The position numbers and the translations under genes are program-made. The notes beneath the pieces are model-generated. The model was not told where the DNA came from. It saw nothing but the letters and a program-made list of their open reading frames with translations, and did not search any database. Source: an uncultured Parabacteroides sp. (GTDB lineage: Bacteria; Bacteroidota; Bacteroidia; Bacteroidales; Tannerellaceae). Taken from it: a stretch of 64,000 nucleotides of DNA. The stretch covers positions 1 to 64,000 of the forward strand of contig CASEMX010000008.1 in assembly GCA_949289155.1 (NCBI GenBank). Reading direction: 5' to 3'. Positions 8,587-18,182 of the stretch are shown here, in pieces. Each line of letters opens with the position of its first letter. Within the stretch, counting starts at the first letter, position 1.

Positions 8587-10791
8587 TTAGAACAAACTCC
8601 AGCTGACGGTCAGTCCTGCCATCACAATAGCAACCATACTCATCAATTTGATAAGAATATTCAAACTCGGACCGGAGGTATCTTTAAACGGGTCGCCGAC
8701 CGTGTCGCCTACGACTGTAGCCTTATGCACGTCGCCTCCCTTGCCTCCGAAATTGCCCTCTTCGACATACTTCTTCGCATTATCCCATGCGCCTCCGGCA
8801 TTTGCCATAAAAATAGCCAATACGAAACCGGAAGACAGGCCGCCAATCAGCAAACCAATGACGCCCGGAACGCCGAAAAACAGGCCGGTCAGTATAGGAG
8901 CCGCTATCGCTAACAACGATGGGAAAACCATTTCGCGCTGGGCGCCTTTGGTGGATATCTGGACACAACGCGCATAGTCCGGCTCCGCCTTTCCTTCTAA
9001 GATTCCTTTTATCTCGCGGAACTGGCGACGCACCTCCTCAACCATGTGAGACGCTGCACGCCCCACGGCATTCATCGTCAAACCACAGAAAAGGAATGCC
9101 ATCATGCTGCCGATAAATATTCCGGAAAGTACCTTAGGATTCATCAAGGTAACGTCATAATACATCATGAAGTCGGTAAAGCTGGCATTATGAATGGCGA
9201 CTTCCAAACCGCCGGGCAATGCCAATATCTCCGTACCCAAACGTTCCAGACCGATACGAATCTCTTCAATATAGGAAGCCAACAAAGCCAGTCCCGTCAG
9301 TGCCGCCGAACCGATGGCAAAACCTTTGCCCGTAGCCGCCGTGGTATTTCCCAATGAATCCAGCGCATCGGTGCGTTTACGAACCTCTGCACCCAAACCG
9401 CTCATCTCGGCATTACCACCCGCATTATCCGCTATCGGACCATACGCATCGGTTGCCAATGTGATTCCTAAAGTAGAAAGCATTCCCACAGCAGCGATTC
9501 CGATACCGTATAATCCCATATTGATATTCGCAAAATCAAATCCGGAAGCAAACCAATAGGAGAGGATAACCCCGATTACGACAGCAATTACCGGTATAGT
9601 TGTAGAAATCATACCTAATCCTATACCGGAAATAATTACTGTTGCCGGACCGGTCTTACCGCTCTCAGACAACCGCTGGGTCGGTTTATACGATTGGGAG
9701 GTATAATATTCTGTCGATTGACCGATTATGACACCGACAATCAATCCGACAACTACCGACAGAGAAATCAAAAACCAATTATCCATGCCCAATGCCCATA
9801 GGATAAGGAATGTCGCTATGACAATCAATACAGAACTGAGGTTCGTGCCCTTCGACAAAGCTCTAAGCAATTCTTTCATGCCGGCATCTTCGCTCGTTTT
9901 TACCGAGAATATGCCAATTATAGAAAGAATTATACCTACGGCAGCAATCAGCATTGGAGCAATCACCGCTTTGAACTGCATATTGACATCACCTGTACCG
10001 ATAAATGCCGCCGCACCCAATGCCGATGTTGCCAGAATAGAACCGCAATAGGATTCGTACAGGTCGGCTCCCATACCTGCCACGTCGCCCACATTATCTC
10101 CTACGTTATCCGCTATGGTAGCCGGGTTACGCGGGTCATCTTCAGGAATTCCAGCCTCGACTTTACCAACCAAATCCGCACCGACATCGGCAGCTTTGGT
10201 ATAAATACCGCCTCCCACACGGGCAAACAGGGCTTGCGTAGAAGCACCCATGCCGAACGTCAGCATCGTAGTCGTAATCACACACAGTTTAGCCGTCGGA
10301 TTCATGGCATCTTCCGGAATACACTGTTCAAGCAACAGATACCAGAACGAAATATCGAACAATCCTAAACCGACAACCACCAATCCCATTACAGCTCCAC
10401 TGCGGAATGCCACGCGCAATCCCTTATTCAACGACCCCCGTGCAGCATTTGCCGTACGCGCCGAAGCATAAGTAGCTGTTTTCATTCCCAAAAAACCGGA
10501 TAAGCCGGAAAAGAATCCACCTGTCAGGAATGCCACCGGAACCCAATGGTTCTGCAGGTTAAAACCATACGCCATAATTGAGAAAAGGATAACTAAACAC
10601 AAGAAGATAAGCGCTACAATCTTATACTGTTGTTTCAGATAAGACATCGCGCCTTGTCGTACATGCGAAGCGATTTTCGCCATTACGGGAGTACCTTCGC
10701 TTTCGCGCATCATTTGTTTGTAAAAATACCAAGCCAATACCAACGCAATGATAGATGATACCGGCACAATCCAGAACAGTGCTGATTCCAT
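8587..10791 (-). CDS. hppA: Membrane-bound ion-translocating pyrophosphatase
   Basis: 734 residues with about 16 membrane helices. The pyrophosphate-binding motifs [19 protein letters not shown] and a second conserved stretch [10 protein letters not shown] are present. Ala in place of Lys in the latter indicates the K+-stimulated branch. The enzyme hydrolyses PPi and pumps Na+ and/or H+; a Bacteroides relative is known to pump both, but specificity here is inference. I chose ATG at 10791: an upstream in-frame ATG at 10842 would precede the promoter's predicted start site (about 10814), and [11 protein letters not shown] is the usual family N-terminus. Convergent with the oad operon. Confidence 0.93.
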   Translation of the reverse strand: MESALFWIVPVSSIIALVLAWYFYKQMMRESEGTPVMAKIASHVRQGAMSYLKQQYKIVALIFLCLVILFSIMAYGFNLQNHWVPVAFLTGGFFSGLSGFLGMKTATYASARTANAARGSLNKGLRVAFRSGAVMGLVVVGLGLFDISFWYLLLEQCIPEDAMNPTAKLCVITTTMLTFGMGASTQALFARVGGGIYTKAADVGADLVGKVEAGIPEDDPRNPATIADNVGDNVGDVAGMGADLYESYCGSILATSALGAAAFIGTGDVNMQFKAVIAPMLIAAVGIILSIIGIFSVKTSEDAGMKELLRALSKGTNLSSVLIVIATFLILWALGMDNWFLISLSVVVGLIVGVIIGQSTEYYTSQSYKPTQRLSESGKTGPATVIISGIGLGMISTTIPVIAVVIGVILSYWFASGFDFANINMGLYGIGIAAVGMLSTLGITLATDAYGPIADNAGGNAEMSGLGAEVRKRTDALDSLGNTTAATGKGFAIGSAALTGLALLASYIEEIRIGLERLGTEILALPGGLEVAIHNASFTDFMMYYDVTLMNPKVLSGIFIGSMMAFLFCGLTMNAVGRAASHMVEEVRRQFREIKGILEGKAEPDYARCVQISTKGAQREMVFPSLLAIAAPILTGLFFGVPGVIGLLIGGLSSGFVLAIFMANAGGAWDNAKKYVEEGNFGGKGGDVHKATVVGDTVGDPFKDTSGPSLNILIKLMSMVAIVMAGLTVSWSLF

Positions 10792-10820
10792 GATATAAAA
10801 GATTTTATGTTTCGCGATGC

Positions 10821-10850
10821 TAAAGGTAAAAACTATTTTCAAGCAGGCAA
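10821..10850 (-). promoter_or_regulatory. hppA promoter
   Basis: On the minus strand a TTG (10850-10848) lies 19 bp before TACCTTTA (10828-10821), a one-mismatch -7 box. It predicts a leader of about 23 nt and decides the hppA start. Confidence 0.55.
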
Positions 10851-10933
10851 GTTGGTCAAATTATAATAATATTTAATTCTGAATATCTTTAATGAATAAT
10901 GGCTAACTTCGCACAAAGTTTAGGTATTGATAG

Positions 10934-12265
10934 ATGAGCAGAAAAGAATTATTCAGAAGATATACATTATTCTTCTGTTCCGTATTAGTGAACGCCTTCA
11001 GTATCGCCGTTATTACCAAAGCCCTTTTAGGTACATCTCCGATTTCCAGCGTTCCGTATGTATTAAGTTTGTTTACGCCCTTTACGATGGGGCAATATAC
11101 AATCATCATGAATTTCGGGTTTATCCTATTGGAAATGCTCTTGATGAAACGAAAAGAGATTCATGAAAAGCGCTACGAACTGATTAGCCAAGTTCCTGTT
11201 ACCCTTTGCTTCGGCGCATTTATCGATGTGTCCATGTATTTTCTGGAATGGCTGGAACCAACAGCCTATTTAGCAAAGATATTCACACTTTTAGTAGGCT
11301 GTTTTATCTTAGGATTAGGAATCAGCTGGGAGGTAAAAGCCAATGTTGCGATGGTAACCGGCGAATATTTAGTACAAATCATCTCTAAGTTTGTCCGCAA
11401 GGAGTTCGGTTTTGTAAAAGTCTTTTTCGATACCACTTTAGTCCTTATTGCCTGCACACTCTCTTTATGTTTTCTGCCCTCCATAGAAGGAGTCCGCGAA
11501 GGGACGGTGATTGCCGCACTGATTGTCGGTCCTATTTCTCATTTCCTCTATCCTTATGCAAGAATATTCGACAAATGGCTGTCAGTATCTCAGGAGAAAG
11601 AGACCGTACAACCACACAAAACCTATCCGCTCGTCATTACTATTGCCCGAGAATATGGGAGTGGTGGACGTCTGTTAGGACAATTGTTAGCCCAAGAGTT
11701 AGGCATCAAATTTTATGACAAGGAACTGATTTCATTAGTCGCACAAGAGAGCCGGTTGCCCGAACAATACATTGCAGAAAACGAACAACGTGTCTCATCG
11801 AACTATTTGCTGAATATCATCTTACAAGATTATGAAGCACCGATAGAACGAAGTCTTTCTTCAGCAGATGCTCTGTTCGTTTCTCAAAGTCGTGTAATCC
11901 GAAAAATCGCTACCAACGAATCGTGTGTCATTATCGGACGATGCGCCGATTATATCTTGAATGATTTTCCCACTTCATCCCTTATCAAAGTATTCTGTTA
12001 TACCAATCTGGAAGATGCTTGTTCACGTTGCATAAAAGAATATCATATCGCATCGGACAATGTGCGTGAAGAAGTCATACAAACCAATCGCAGACGAATC
12101 GGACATTACCAACATTATACCAATAAGAAATGGGGAGACCCCCACAATTATGATTTGATGGTCAATACTGGCAGCCTCTCGTTGGAAAGCGCATGCGCAC
12201 TTATCGCCCAGCTTTACAAAGAGAAAGCCGCCCGACAAGAAAAAGCCTATTCAAATGATAAATAA
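10934..12265 (+). CDS. Fusion of YczE/DUF6198-like membrane protein and cytidylate-kinase-like domain
   Basis: 443 residues. Residues about 1-215 form five to six membrane helices resembling the YczE/DUF6198 family of unknown transporters. Residues about 230-440 are a cytosolic nucleotide-kinase-like domain of the Cytidylate_kin2 type with the P-loop-like segment AREYGSGG (about 236-243), followed by FYDKELI. Either half can be a separate protein. The fusion suggests a membrane-tethered kinase-like or nucleotide-sensing function, unknown. A near-match -7 box (TAACTTCG, 10904-10911) precedes it. Its last 19 bp overlap the convergent gene at 12247. Confidence 0.75.
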   Translation: MSRKELFRRYTLFFCSVLVNAFSIAVITKALLGTSPISSVPYVLSLFTPFTMGQYTIIMNFGFILLEMLLMKRKEIHEKRYELISQVPVTLCFGAFIDVSMYFLEWLEPTAYLAKIFTLLVGCFILGLGISWEVKANVAMVTGEYLVQIISKFVRKEFGFVKVFFDTTLVLIACTLSLCFLPSIEGVREGTVIAALIVGPISHFLYPYARIFDKWLSVSQEKETVQPHKTYPLVITIAREYGSGGRLLGQLLAQELGIKFYDKELISLVAQESRLPEQYIAENEQRVSSNYLLNIILQDYEAPIERSLSSADALFVSQSRVIRKIATNESCVIIGRCADYILNDFPTSSLIKVFCYTNLEDACSRCIKEYHIASDNVREEVIQTNRRRIGHYQHYTNKKWGDPHNYDLMVNTGSLSLESACALIAQLYKEKAARQEKAYSNDK

Positions 12266-12972
12266 AATCGCAACCGCGCTTGATCTTCGGGAGTAAATTC
12301 ATCCAGCAGTTGCAAATCACTCCAGCCATCCAGTCGTCCTTTTCTTTTTATCAAGTTAAGGATAACAATCGTCTGCGGTTTATCGATATAAGGATGGCGA
12401 ATCAACGTGCGAAAGTCCGCTTTATTGACAGCAATCGGATGAATCAGCGTCGTATCGACGATAAACCAAGGAGCTAATGCGGCATAACGCTCCTCATCTA
12501 TGCCATAAACCTCTGCCAACTGGGTAACCGAATAAAAACCTCCCAATAAATCGCGATATTTAACTATACGGCGCGAAAAAGACTCGCCAATGCCGGGAAC
12601 TTTCCTCAGTGTCAAACTATCTGCTCCATTCAATTCAACAATTGTCCCTTTCGGATATTTATTGGATACATATTTTTTCTTCTTAGGATAGAAAGGTTTA
12701 TGGAACTCCCTCGCCTCTTTCCGTTTAACTGTAGGTTTCGTCACAGGCTTCTCCTTAGGTTTCAATATCGTATCTTTGATAACAGAAGGTATATTGCGGA
12801 TAGTATCTTTCGGCTGATGGGCAACCATTTCCAATTCCGCCTCCTCCTTCTTCGCTTCGGTGTGCGTAATCCATAAAGCTATCCACGTGGCAATAATTAA
12901 AAAGGTAAGAATCATGAGCGCCCGACGTTCGCCCGAAGAAAAATAAAACCAATCACGCCATTCCTTTTTCAT
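12247..12972 (-). CDS. Membrane-anchored helix-hairpin-helix protein (ComEA-like)
   Basis: 241 residues. A single membrane helix (about 17-37) and a charged linker precede a ComEA-type helix-hairpin-helix DNA-binding region (about 108-160) with the LRKVPGIGESFSRRIVKYR hallmark, and a second HhH-like repeat follows to the C-terminus. ComEA proteins bind incoming DNA in transformation, but in Bacteroidetes such proteins are common and the role is unproven. It has its own promoter (13010-13042) and is divergent from the lipoprotein gene at 13081. Confidence 0.75.
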   Translation of the reverse strand: MKKEWRDWFYFSSGERRALMILTFLIIATWIALWITHTEAKKEEAELEMVAHQPKDTIRNIPSVIKDTILKPKEKPVTKPTVKRKEAREFHKPFYPKKKKYVSNKYPKGTIVELNGADSLTLRKVPGIGESFSRRIVKYRDLLGGFYSVTQLAEVYGIDEERYAALAPWFIVDTTLIHPIAVNKADFRTLIRHPYIDKPQTIVILNLIKRKGRLDGWSDLQLLDEFTPEDQARLRFYLSFE

Positions 12973-13009
12973 AGTCGTTGTTCTTAGTTATTAATTCTAT
13001 TTATCGCGC

Positions 13010-13042
13010 CAAAGGTATATAATTTATTTGGATGTTAGACAA
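13010..13042 (-). promoter_or_regulatory. Promoter of the helix-hairpin-helix gene
   Basis: -7 TACCTTTG (minus, 13017-13010) and -33 TTG (13042-13040), 22 bp apart. It interleaves with the oppositely directed promoter at 13027-13059, so the two genes may compete for polymerase. Confidence 0.6.
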
Positions 13043-13059
13043 CTTATCTGCTATATTTG
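13027..13059 (+). promoter_or_regulatory. Promoter of the small lipoprotein gene
   Basis: -33 TTTG (13027-13030) and -7 TATATTTG (13052-13059), 21 bp apart. An in-frame TTG at 13057 lies inside the -7 box and cannot be the start, leaving ATG 13081. Confidence 0.6.
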
Positions 13060-13080
13060 TGCATTGATATTTTGAATGCC

Positions 13081-13419
13081 ATGAAAAATATAATTTCATT
13101 TATTAGTTGCTTGTTTTTCCTCTCTTGCCAAACAGAAGAAAAGCCCATCGTTTATTACAAGACTGCTGAATTCAAAGAGCAATTGGAACAATTCAGCAAC
13201 GATAGCGCCCTAATATATTACTTTGGCAGCAAAATAGATACATTTCAAGGATATTGGGTAATCAAAATATCGAAAGAAGAAGCGGTGCAAAACGGCATTC
13301 CGCCTTTAGTATTCGACCGACAAGAAGAAATGCGTCGGCTGGTTAACCACATGATAGATAGTATAAAAAAAGCTCATCCGGAAATGAAGATGGGGTATAA
13401 TTTCCCAACGGAATTTTAA
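13081..13419 (+). CDS. Small predicted lipoprotein of unknown function
   Basis: 112 residues. The N-terminus is a short hydrophobic signal ending in a lipobox (FFLSC), so lipid-anchored export is likely. I recognise no domain in the rest. The start at 13081 follows from the promoter placement. It is monocistronic, with a good terminator at 13437. Confidence 0.65.
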   Translation: MKNIISFISCLFFLSCQTEEKPIVYYKTAEFKEQLEQFSNDSALIYYFGSKIDTFQGYWVIKISKEEAVQNGIPPLVFDRQEEMRRLVNHMIDSIKKAHPEMKMGYNFPTEF

Positions 13420-13436
13420 TTATAAGATAAATTATC

Positions 13437-13470
13437 AAAGAGGCAGCCTCAACGAAAGCTGCCTCTTTTT
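13437..13470 (+). terminator. Intrinsic terminator
   Basis: The 11-bp perfect stem AAAGAGGCAGC (13437-13447) and GCTGCCTCTTT (13458-13468), with a 10-nt loop and T-run, ends the lipoprotein transcript. It may also help stop the convergent gene. Confidence 0.9.
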
Positions 13471-13528
13471 AGCTAATCAATGAAACTAATACATAACATA
13501 ACATAACCTACTTCATGTCAAGATATTT

Positions 13529-14488
13529 TTATTGAACATAAAAAAGTTTCTTTCTATAGTCTATAATTACCACATTCTCCATGAAATAAGCGTTTCCTGT
13601 AATTCCCCAAATATTGAAAGCATTATAAATATTCTCCCACAAACCTTCTTTGTCATAATAAACTTTCGCGTTTACAGGTAGCTCTTTTCCTGCAAACTTT
13701 ACCGTTTGATTTACAGAAAATCCATAAAATGTAATATATCTTCCCCACCAAAGAGGACCACTTAACGAATCTACCAATTCTGGTTTTGCTATTGATAAAA
13801 CTCGTTCTTTCGTAGTAACCAATTGGAAAGGACTTGAACCAGTATCAAACATTAACTTGCACTCTTGCCCTTTTATAGAAAAAGGAAGTTTTATAATTCC
13901 ATTTTCTATTGTAAATTTTTCTGCTGGCAGTGCTGCATATACTGAAGGAACACTGTCAGTTATTGAAAGTCGTGATGATTTATAATCAATAATTAGCACT
14001 TTATCTTGAAATAAATCCGCACCTATTGTTCCAATATGTATCGATTCCGTAGAATTAAGGCTTTCTTCGCAAATAGAATCTCCCATATTTTTCATATAAA
14101 AGAGTTCTGTATTTGGAATAAAAATATCTCCCATCCGCAAATTACAATGTGGAAAAGAAAAACTATCCCAGTTCCATTTATTTGCAAAAGCCGAATCTTT
14201 CTGCATTAAGAATCGCATTGGTTTTTCATACAATACTGACTTACTTGAACCCAAGTCAAATTGCATGGTAAACTTATAAGGTAAATCGTCTATTTGGACA
14301 GGAATATAAATAAAAGCTTTTTCTATGTATTTCCCTGAAATAGAATCGCCTTTCCAAATAAAAGGACTCCATGCTAATTCTTGCTTTTTTGTGCAATTAG
14401 TAAAAAATAAAAGCAGAAAAAGAACGAAAATCCCCAACGTACATTGAAAAAGGAACCAATATATTACTCTATTACTTCGCATACTCAC
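13529..14488 (-). CDS. Membrane-anchored aspartic-protease-like protein
   Basis: 319 residues with one N-terminal membrane segment or signal anchor (about 8-31; a Cys at about 32 could be a lipid site). Two motifs match the two half-sites of pepsin/retropepsin-like proteases: FDLGSS (about residue 78) and FDTGSS (about residue 215). The first has Leu where Thr or Ser is usual, so activity is uncertain. The gene is clearly A/T richer than its neighbours, which hints at separate ancestry. It lies 24 bp after the slipin gene on the same strand and may share its transcript. Confidence 0.6.
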   Translation of the reverse strand: MSMRSNRVIYWFLFQCTLGIFVLFLLLFFTNCTKKQELAWSPFIWKGDSISGKYIEKAFIYIPVQIDDLPYKFTMQFDLGSSKSVLYEKPMRFLMQKDSAFANKWNWDSFSFPHCNLRMGDIFIPNTELFYMKNMGDSICEESLNSTESIHIGTIGADLFQDKVLIIDYKSSRLSITDSVPSVYAALPAEKFTIENGIIKLPFSIKGQECKLMFDTGSSPFQLVTTKERVLSIAKPELVDSLSGPLWWGRYITFYGFSVNQTVKFAGKELPVNAKVYYDKEGLWENIYNAFNIWGITGNAYFMENVVIIDYRKKLFYVQ

Positions 14489-14512
14489 AAATTTTACATA
14501 TTAGCACGAATT

Positions 14513-15397
14513 TTACCCAATCTTTTCCTCTTTTGCCAACGAAACTAAGCCACCGATAGCACCAAGATTCATTGTATCTAAAGCCGAACTAGGCACAATC
14601 ACCATTGAACCCTTTTCTTTTAAACCTTCAAAAAGCATATTCATACCACGAAGGTGTAGTGCAACCGGATTGTCAGTATATTTCTTACTTGCCTGCTCGA
14701 ATTTTTCTGCAATCTCAGTTTCGGCAGTTCCTAAAATAACACGGGCACGGCGTTCACGTTCGGCTTGCGCCTCTTTACTCATCGCTTCTGCCAAATCTTG
14801 TGGAATAGCAATATCCTTTATTCCAACGGTCTGGCAGGTAATTCCCCACGGATTCGTATTTCGATCGAGAACCTGCTGCAAATCCTCCGCAATCTTGTCA
14901 CGTTCCTGCAACAATGCCGAAAGTTCATGCTTACCGATAGTATCTCGCAGTCCAGTTTGTGCGATATGTTCTATTGCTTTTTGATACTCTTGCACTTCTA
15001 ACGCAGCTTTCTCCACATCCCAGACCGTCCAATAGACAACTGCATCGACATTAACTGGAACTGTATCTTTTGTTAGCGTTTGCTCCGCTTTAAAAGCACT
15101 TACACGAACGCGTTGGTCAATATAATTTGATACCGTATCAATAATCGGAATAATCATAAACGGACCAGGACCCTTCAATCCCTGAAATTTTCCCATTCTC
15201 AATACTACAGCCTTTTCCCATTGATCGGCTACACGAATTGATGAGGCAATTAAAAACGAAATAATAAGCAAGAAGAAAAAGAGCGTATCGTTAACTACGT
15301 TTGTTACACGAAGTATAAATGATACAGCGACCAAAATTACCAGCACTGAAGCCGTGATCGGATTGAACCAATTCTTTTTAATTACATTTGTTGTCAT
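14513..15397 (-). CDS. Slipin / stomatin-like SPFH protein
   Basis: 294 residues. Two N-terminal hydrophobic segments (about 13-50) are followed by the band-7/SPFH domain (about 55-220, with VVLRMGKF and GPGPFMIIPIIDTV as in slipins) and a coiled-coil region with AQAERERRARVI. Such proteins form membrane scaffolds. The gene starts 5 bp after the GntR regulator, so the pair is surely co-transcribed and the regulator probably controls it. Confidence 0.85.
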   Translation of the reverse strand: MTTNVIKKNWFNPITASVLVILVAVSFILRVTNVVNDTLFFFLLIISFLIASSIRVADQWEKAVVLRMGKFQGLKGPGPFMIIPIIDTVSNYIDQRVRVSAFKAEQTLTKDTVPVNVDAVVYWTVWDVEKAALEVQEYQKAIEHIAQTGLRDTIGKHELSALLQERDKIAEDLQQVLDRNTNPWGITCQTVGIKDIAIPQDLAEAMSKEAQAERERRARVILGTAETEIAEKFEQASKKYTDNPVALHLRGMNMLFEGLKEKGSMVIVPSSALDTMNLGAIGGLVSLAKEEKIG

Positions 15398-15402
15398 GAT
15401 AT

Positions 15403-15783
15403 TTAGTTTTTAGATGTTTCAATTAGTTTTAATTCTTCAATAATTTCATCAACAGTAAATCCATAGCTTAAAGCAGCTGCAGAAAATTGTGTACAAATCT
15501 CCTTCAACTTGTCTTTTCGCTCCTTTCCCGAAACAATAAATCCCGTCTGACTAATAAATGTACCGGAACCCTGTTGCGTTTCCAAAATGTTTTTTATCTC
15601 CAATTCTTTATATGCTTTGGAGACCGTATTCAAGTTCACTTTCAATTCAACTGCCAACGCACGAACCGTAGGCAGTTGCTCTCCCAATTTCAATTGCCCG
15701 GATGCTATACCAAATCTAATCTGGTCAATAATCTGTCGGTATATCGGCACACCGCTCGAATAATCCAAAAGAAACTTAATCAT
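15403..15783 (-). CDS. GntR-family regulator, YtrA-like
   Basis: 126 residues. The winged helix-turn-helix (about 10-78) contains IYRQIIDQIRFGIASGQL and LPTVRALAVELKVNLNTVSKAY, diagnostic of GntR. The C-terminal part is only about 45 residues, too short for a ligand domain, as in the YtrA subfamily that usually regulates its own operon of membrane genes. Here that operon is slipin and perhaps the protease-like gene. Confidence 0.85.
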   Translation of the reverse strand: MIKFLLDYSSGVPIYRQIIDQIRFGIASGQLKLGEQLPTVRALAVELKVNLNTVSKAYKELEIKNILETQQGSGTFISQTGFIVSGKERKDKLKEICTQFSAAALSYGFTVDEIIEELKLIETSKN

Positions 15784-15829
15784 AACCCTAATATTTGTTC
15801 TATAATATCATTGTATTATTTATATAGTA

Positions 15830-15860
15830 CAAAGTTCCAATAAAAGGAAACTCAATCCAA
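15830..15860 (-). promoter_or_regulatory. Probable gntR-slipin promoter
   Basis: On the minus strand TTG (15860-15858), a 20-bp spacer and GAACTTTG (15837-15830), one mismatch from TAnnTTTG. The A/T-rich stretch between it and the ATG is a likely place for an autoregulatory operator, but no clean dyad was found. Confidence 0.4.
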
Positions 15861-16049
15861 TTATTTTTACATAAAAAATTGGTCGATTTTAAATGAAAAT
15901 AAGGAATAAAAGAAACTTGCTTATTCTTTCTCTCAAAATATCCACTCCTTTTCTTCGAAATAACCGATATTTTTCAAAAGATAACGATTGCCTTTGGAGA
16001 TTTCTTCTATTATATATGAATAGACAAGCTATATTGTACGAACACACAT

Positions 16050-16170
16050 TCCGGTTTCATACGAAGCAATGAGGTAGCTTCATTCGAACGTATGAACCGA
16101 CTTCATACGGAGCAGTGAAGTGACCTCACTCGTCCGTATGAAATGCCCTCATACGTCCGAGTGAGATTAT
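16050..16170. repeat. Palindromic array with TTCATACG / CGTATGAA arms
   Basis: Two complete units and one partial of about 46 bp. The outer arms TTCATACG and CGTATGAA enclose an inner stem that is AATGA/TCATT in unit 1 and AGTGA/TCACT in unit 2, a paired change that preserves pairing. It lies at the 3' end of the susCD operon and upstream of gntR. The rest of the 415-bp gap (15861-16049) is A/T rich with nothing else recognised. Confidence 0.75.
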
Positions 16171-16198
16171 TTAAAGTTAAGTCTGCTATTAAAAATGA

Positions 16199-18166
16199 TT
16201 ATTCATCCCAGAATGGAGCCTGAACCAATGTCGGGTCTTTATCGATTTCTTCCTGCTCCACCGGATACCAATAATATTGACGCTTATATACGCGCTGGAT
16301 ATATTGCGTACGTTTGTAGAAAGCATTCGGATTGTTCGGGTCATCAGACAATTCCGTTCCTGAGAAGTTCATACCAAACATCGGCTGGTTCAATACCTCT
16401 TCTGCCTCTTTCCAACGGCGCAAGTCGAAATAACGAAGACCTGCTTCGCAACACAACTCTACGCGGCGTTCATGATGGATAGCTTCGCGAACTTCATCCT
16501 GACCGTTCAACGGAATCATTTGAAATCCGTTGCTATCTGTACCTGTCCCATACTGAGGCACACCGGCACGTTCGCGAATCAGATTCAGGTATTTCAAAAT
16601 ATCCGGATTACCGGGCTCGCATTCGTTCAACGCTTCAGCATAATTCAGGTAGGCTTCGCCCAAACGATAGAGAATGCCCGGACGATACGGATGAATACCG
16701 TCACGATTATTCTGCTCTAAAGATACGCGCTTGCGGTTTAAGTAACCATTCTGCGGTGCATCGTGCGAAGGACCACCATCGATTTCGCCAGATAAGAACA
16801 ATGTTTCTCTATCTGCCTGATGATACCACTGACGATTCCACATCACGGTCAAATAGAAACGAGGTTCGCGACCGACATACATATTATATGTACCGGCTGC
16901 AGCGACCTGATTATAGGTACATCCGTCCGCTCCTACCGAATCGACCGTAGCTCCCGGACATTCGCGGAACAGATTATACTTCGTCTTGCGAATATCTTTC
17001 TGCGTAGAGAATCCTCTTTCCGTATAACCAGATTCCGGATTGATAATCGGCGAACCATAGCTGCCTTCATAGCCGGTAATCGGCAGACTTCCGTCTTTCA
17101 TGGCGAAAGCATCCACCAATGTCTGATATACGCCCAAACCACCATTGCCCGAAGCACCACGCGGAGTAGAAAGACCTTCATACTCGCTGTAATTACAATC
17201 CGGACGAACAAAGAGAGCTTCCGGATTCAAGTCGCCACGTAAGAAATTCACATTATAACAAGACATAAACGGGTCGATAGAACCGTCGGCATTGTATTCG
17301 CGTACCAAATCATGTCCTGCAGCATGGGCTGCGTCGATTAATTCCTTGCAGGCATCGGCAGCACGCTTCCATTTGTCCGGGTCATACGTCTGACTGAAGC
17401 GGTCTCTTCCGTCGGAATTCTTAAATCCTTTATACCAAGGGTTACCATTTACCAAAGGACTTGCCGCAAATAACAGCATACGGGCACGAACTGCCAAACA
17501 CATAATAGAAGTTGCACGACCATAATATTGCGTCGATTCGTTTAACCAAGAAGCCGGCAATTTCTTTGACAAATCAACCAACGAGCTATCCAGCAGATTC
17601 ACCATATCATCGAAAGGCATTTGGCCTATCATCAAATTAGGGTCAGACGGGTCAACCGCTTTATCAAAGTAAGGAACACTTCCATACGCTTCCAACATCA
17701 TCCAATAGTAATAAGCTATCAAGAAACGGGATTCGTTCTTCATGCGCTCGATGTCATCTTCCAAAACGCCCTGTCCCGGAATGGTATGAATATTATCAAT
17801 CAACAAATAGGCAGAGCGAATGCGTTGCGGACATTGTTCCCACAAATAACTTTTCCATTCCGAATCGGTAAACCATTGCCCGATAATAAAGTTCAATGAG
17901 TTGCCCCACCATTGATAATAACGCTGCGACGGGTCCAAATCGTCACCCATCGAATCGTAACCGTAATCTTTTAACAAACCCGTATAAGTATCCGGAATCT
18001 TATTGTAGATACCCGAAAGCCAGTCCTCTGTTCGAGTCTTATCATTAAATATCATTTCCATAGTCAACGTATCATCCGGAGCATTATCCAAATAATCCGC
18101 ACAACTGGAAAGCGCAGCTATTCCGCCGCATAACATCATATATTTGAAAATATTCATCTTTTTCAT
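16199..18166 (-). CDS. SusD/RagB-family nutrient-binding lipoprotein
   Basis: 655 residues. Lipoprotein signal (LSSC, Cys about residue 22), then the TPR-rich SusD fold and the C-terminal SusD domain with FDLRRW near the end. It is the outer-surface lid that hands substrate to the SusC barrel. It lies 16 bp after susC, the standard order. No glycosidase, sulfatase or peptidase follows, so the substrate cannot be inferred. Confidence 0.92.
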   Translation of the reverse strand: MKKMNIFKYMMLCGGIAALSSCADYLDNAPDDTLTMEMIFNDKTRTEDWLSGIYNKIPDTYTGLLKDYGYDSMGDDLDPSQRYYQWWGNSLNFIIGQWFTDSEWKSYLWEQCPQRIRSAYLLIDNIHTIPGQGVLEDDIERMKNESRFLIAYYYWMMLEAYGSVPYFDKAVDPSDPNLMIGQMPFDDMVNLLDSSLVDLSKKLPASWLNESTQYYGRATSIMCLAVRARMLLFAASPLVNGNPWYKGFKNSDGRDRFSQTYDPDKWKRAADACKELIDAAHAAGHDLVREYNADGSIDPFMSCYNVNFLRGDLNPEALFVRPDCNYSEYEGLSTPRGASGNGGLGVYQTLVDAFAMKDGSLPITGYEGSYGSPIINPESGYTERGFSTQKDIRKTKYNLFRECPGATVDSVGADGCTYNQVAAAGTYNMYVGREPRFYLTVMWNRQWYHQADRETLFLSGEIDGGPSHDAPQNGYLNRKRVSLEQNNRDGIHPYRPGILYRLGEAYLNYAEALNECEPGNPDILKYLNLIRERAGVPQYGTGTDSNGFQMIPLNGQDEVREAIHHERRVELCCEAGLRYFDLRRWKEAEEVLNQPMFGMNFSGTELSDDPNNPNAFYKRTQYIQRVYKRQYYWYPVEQEEIDKDPTLVQAPFWDE

Positions 18167-18182
18167 TTTAATTATCCATTTA

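Noticed and set aside
10792..10842. Longer N-terminus of the pyrophosphatase
   Set aside because: It would start upstream of the predicted transcription start, and the extension does not resemble the family.
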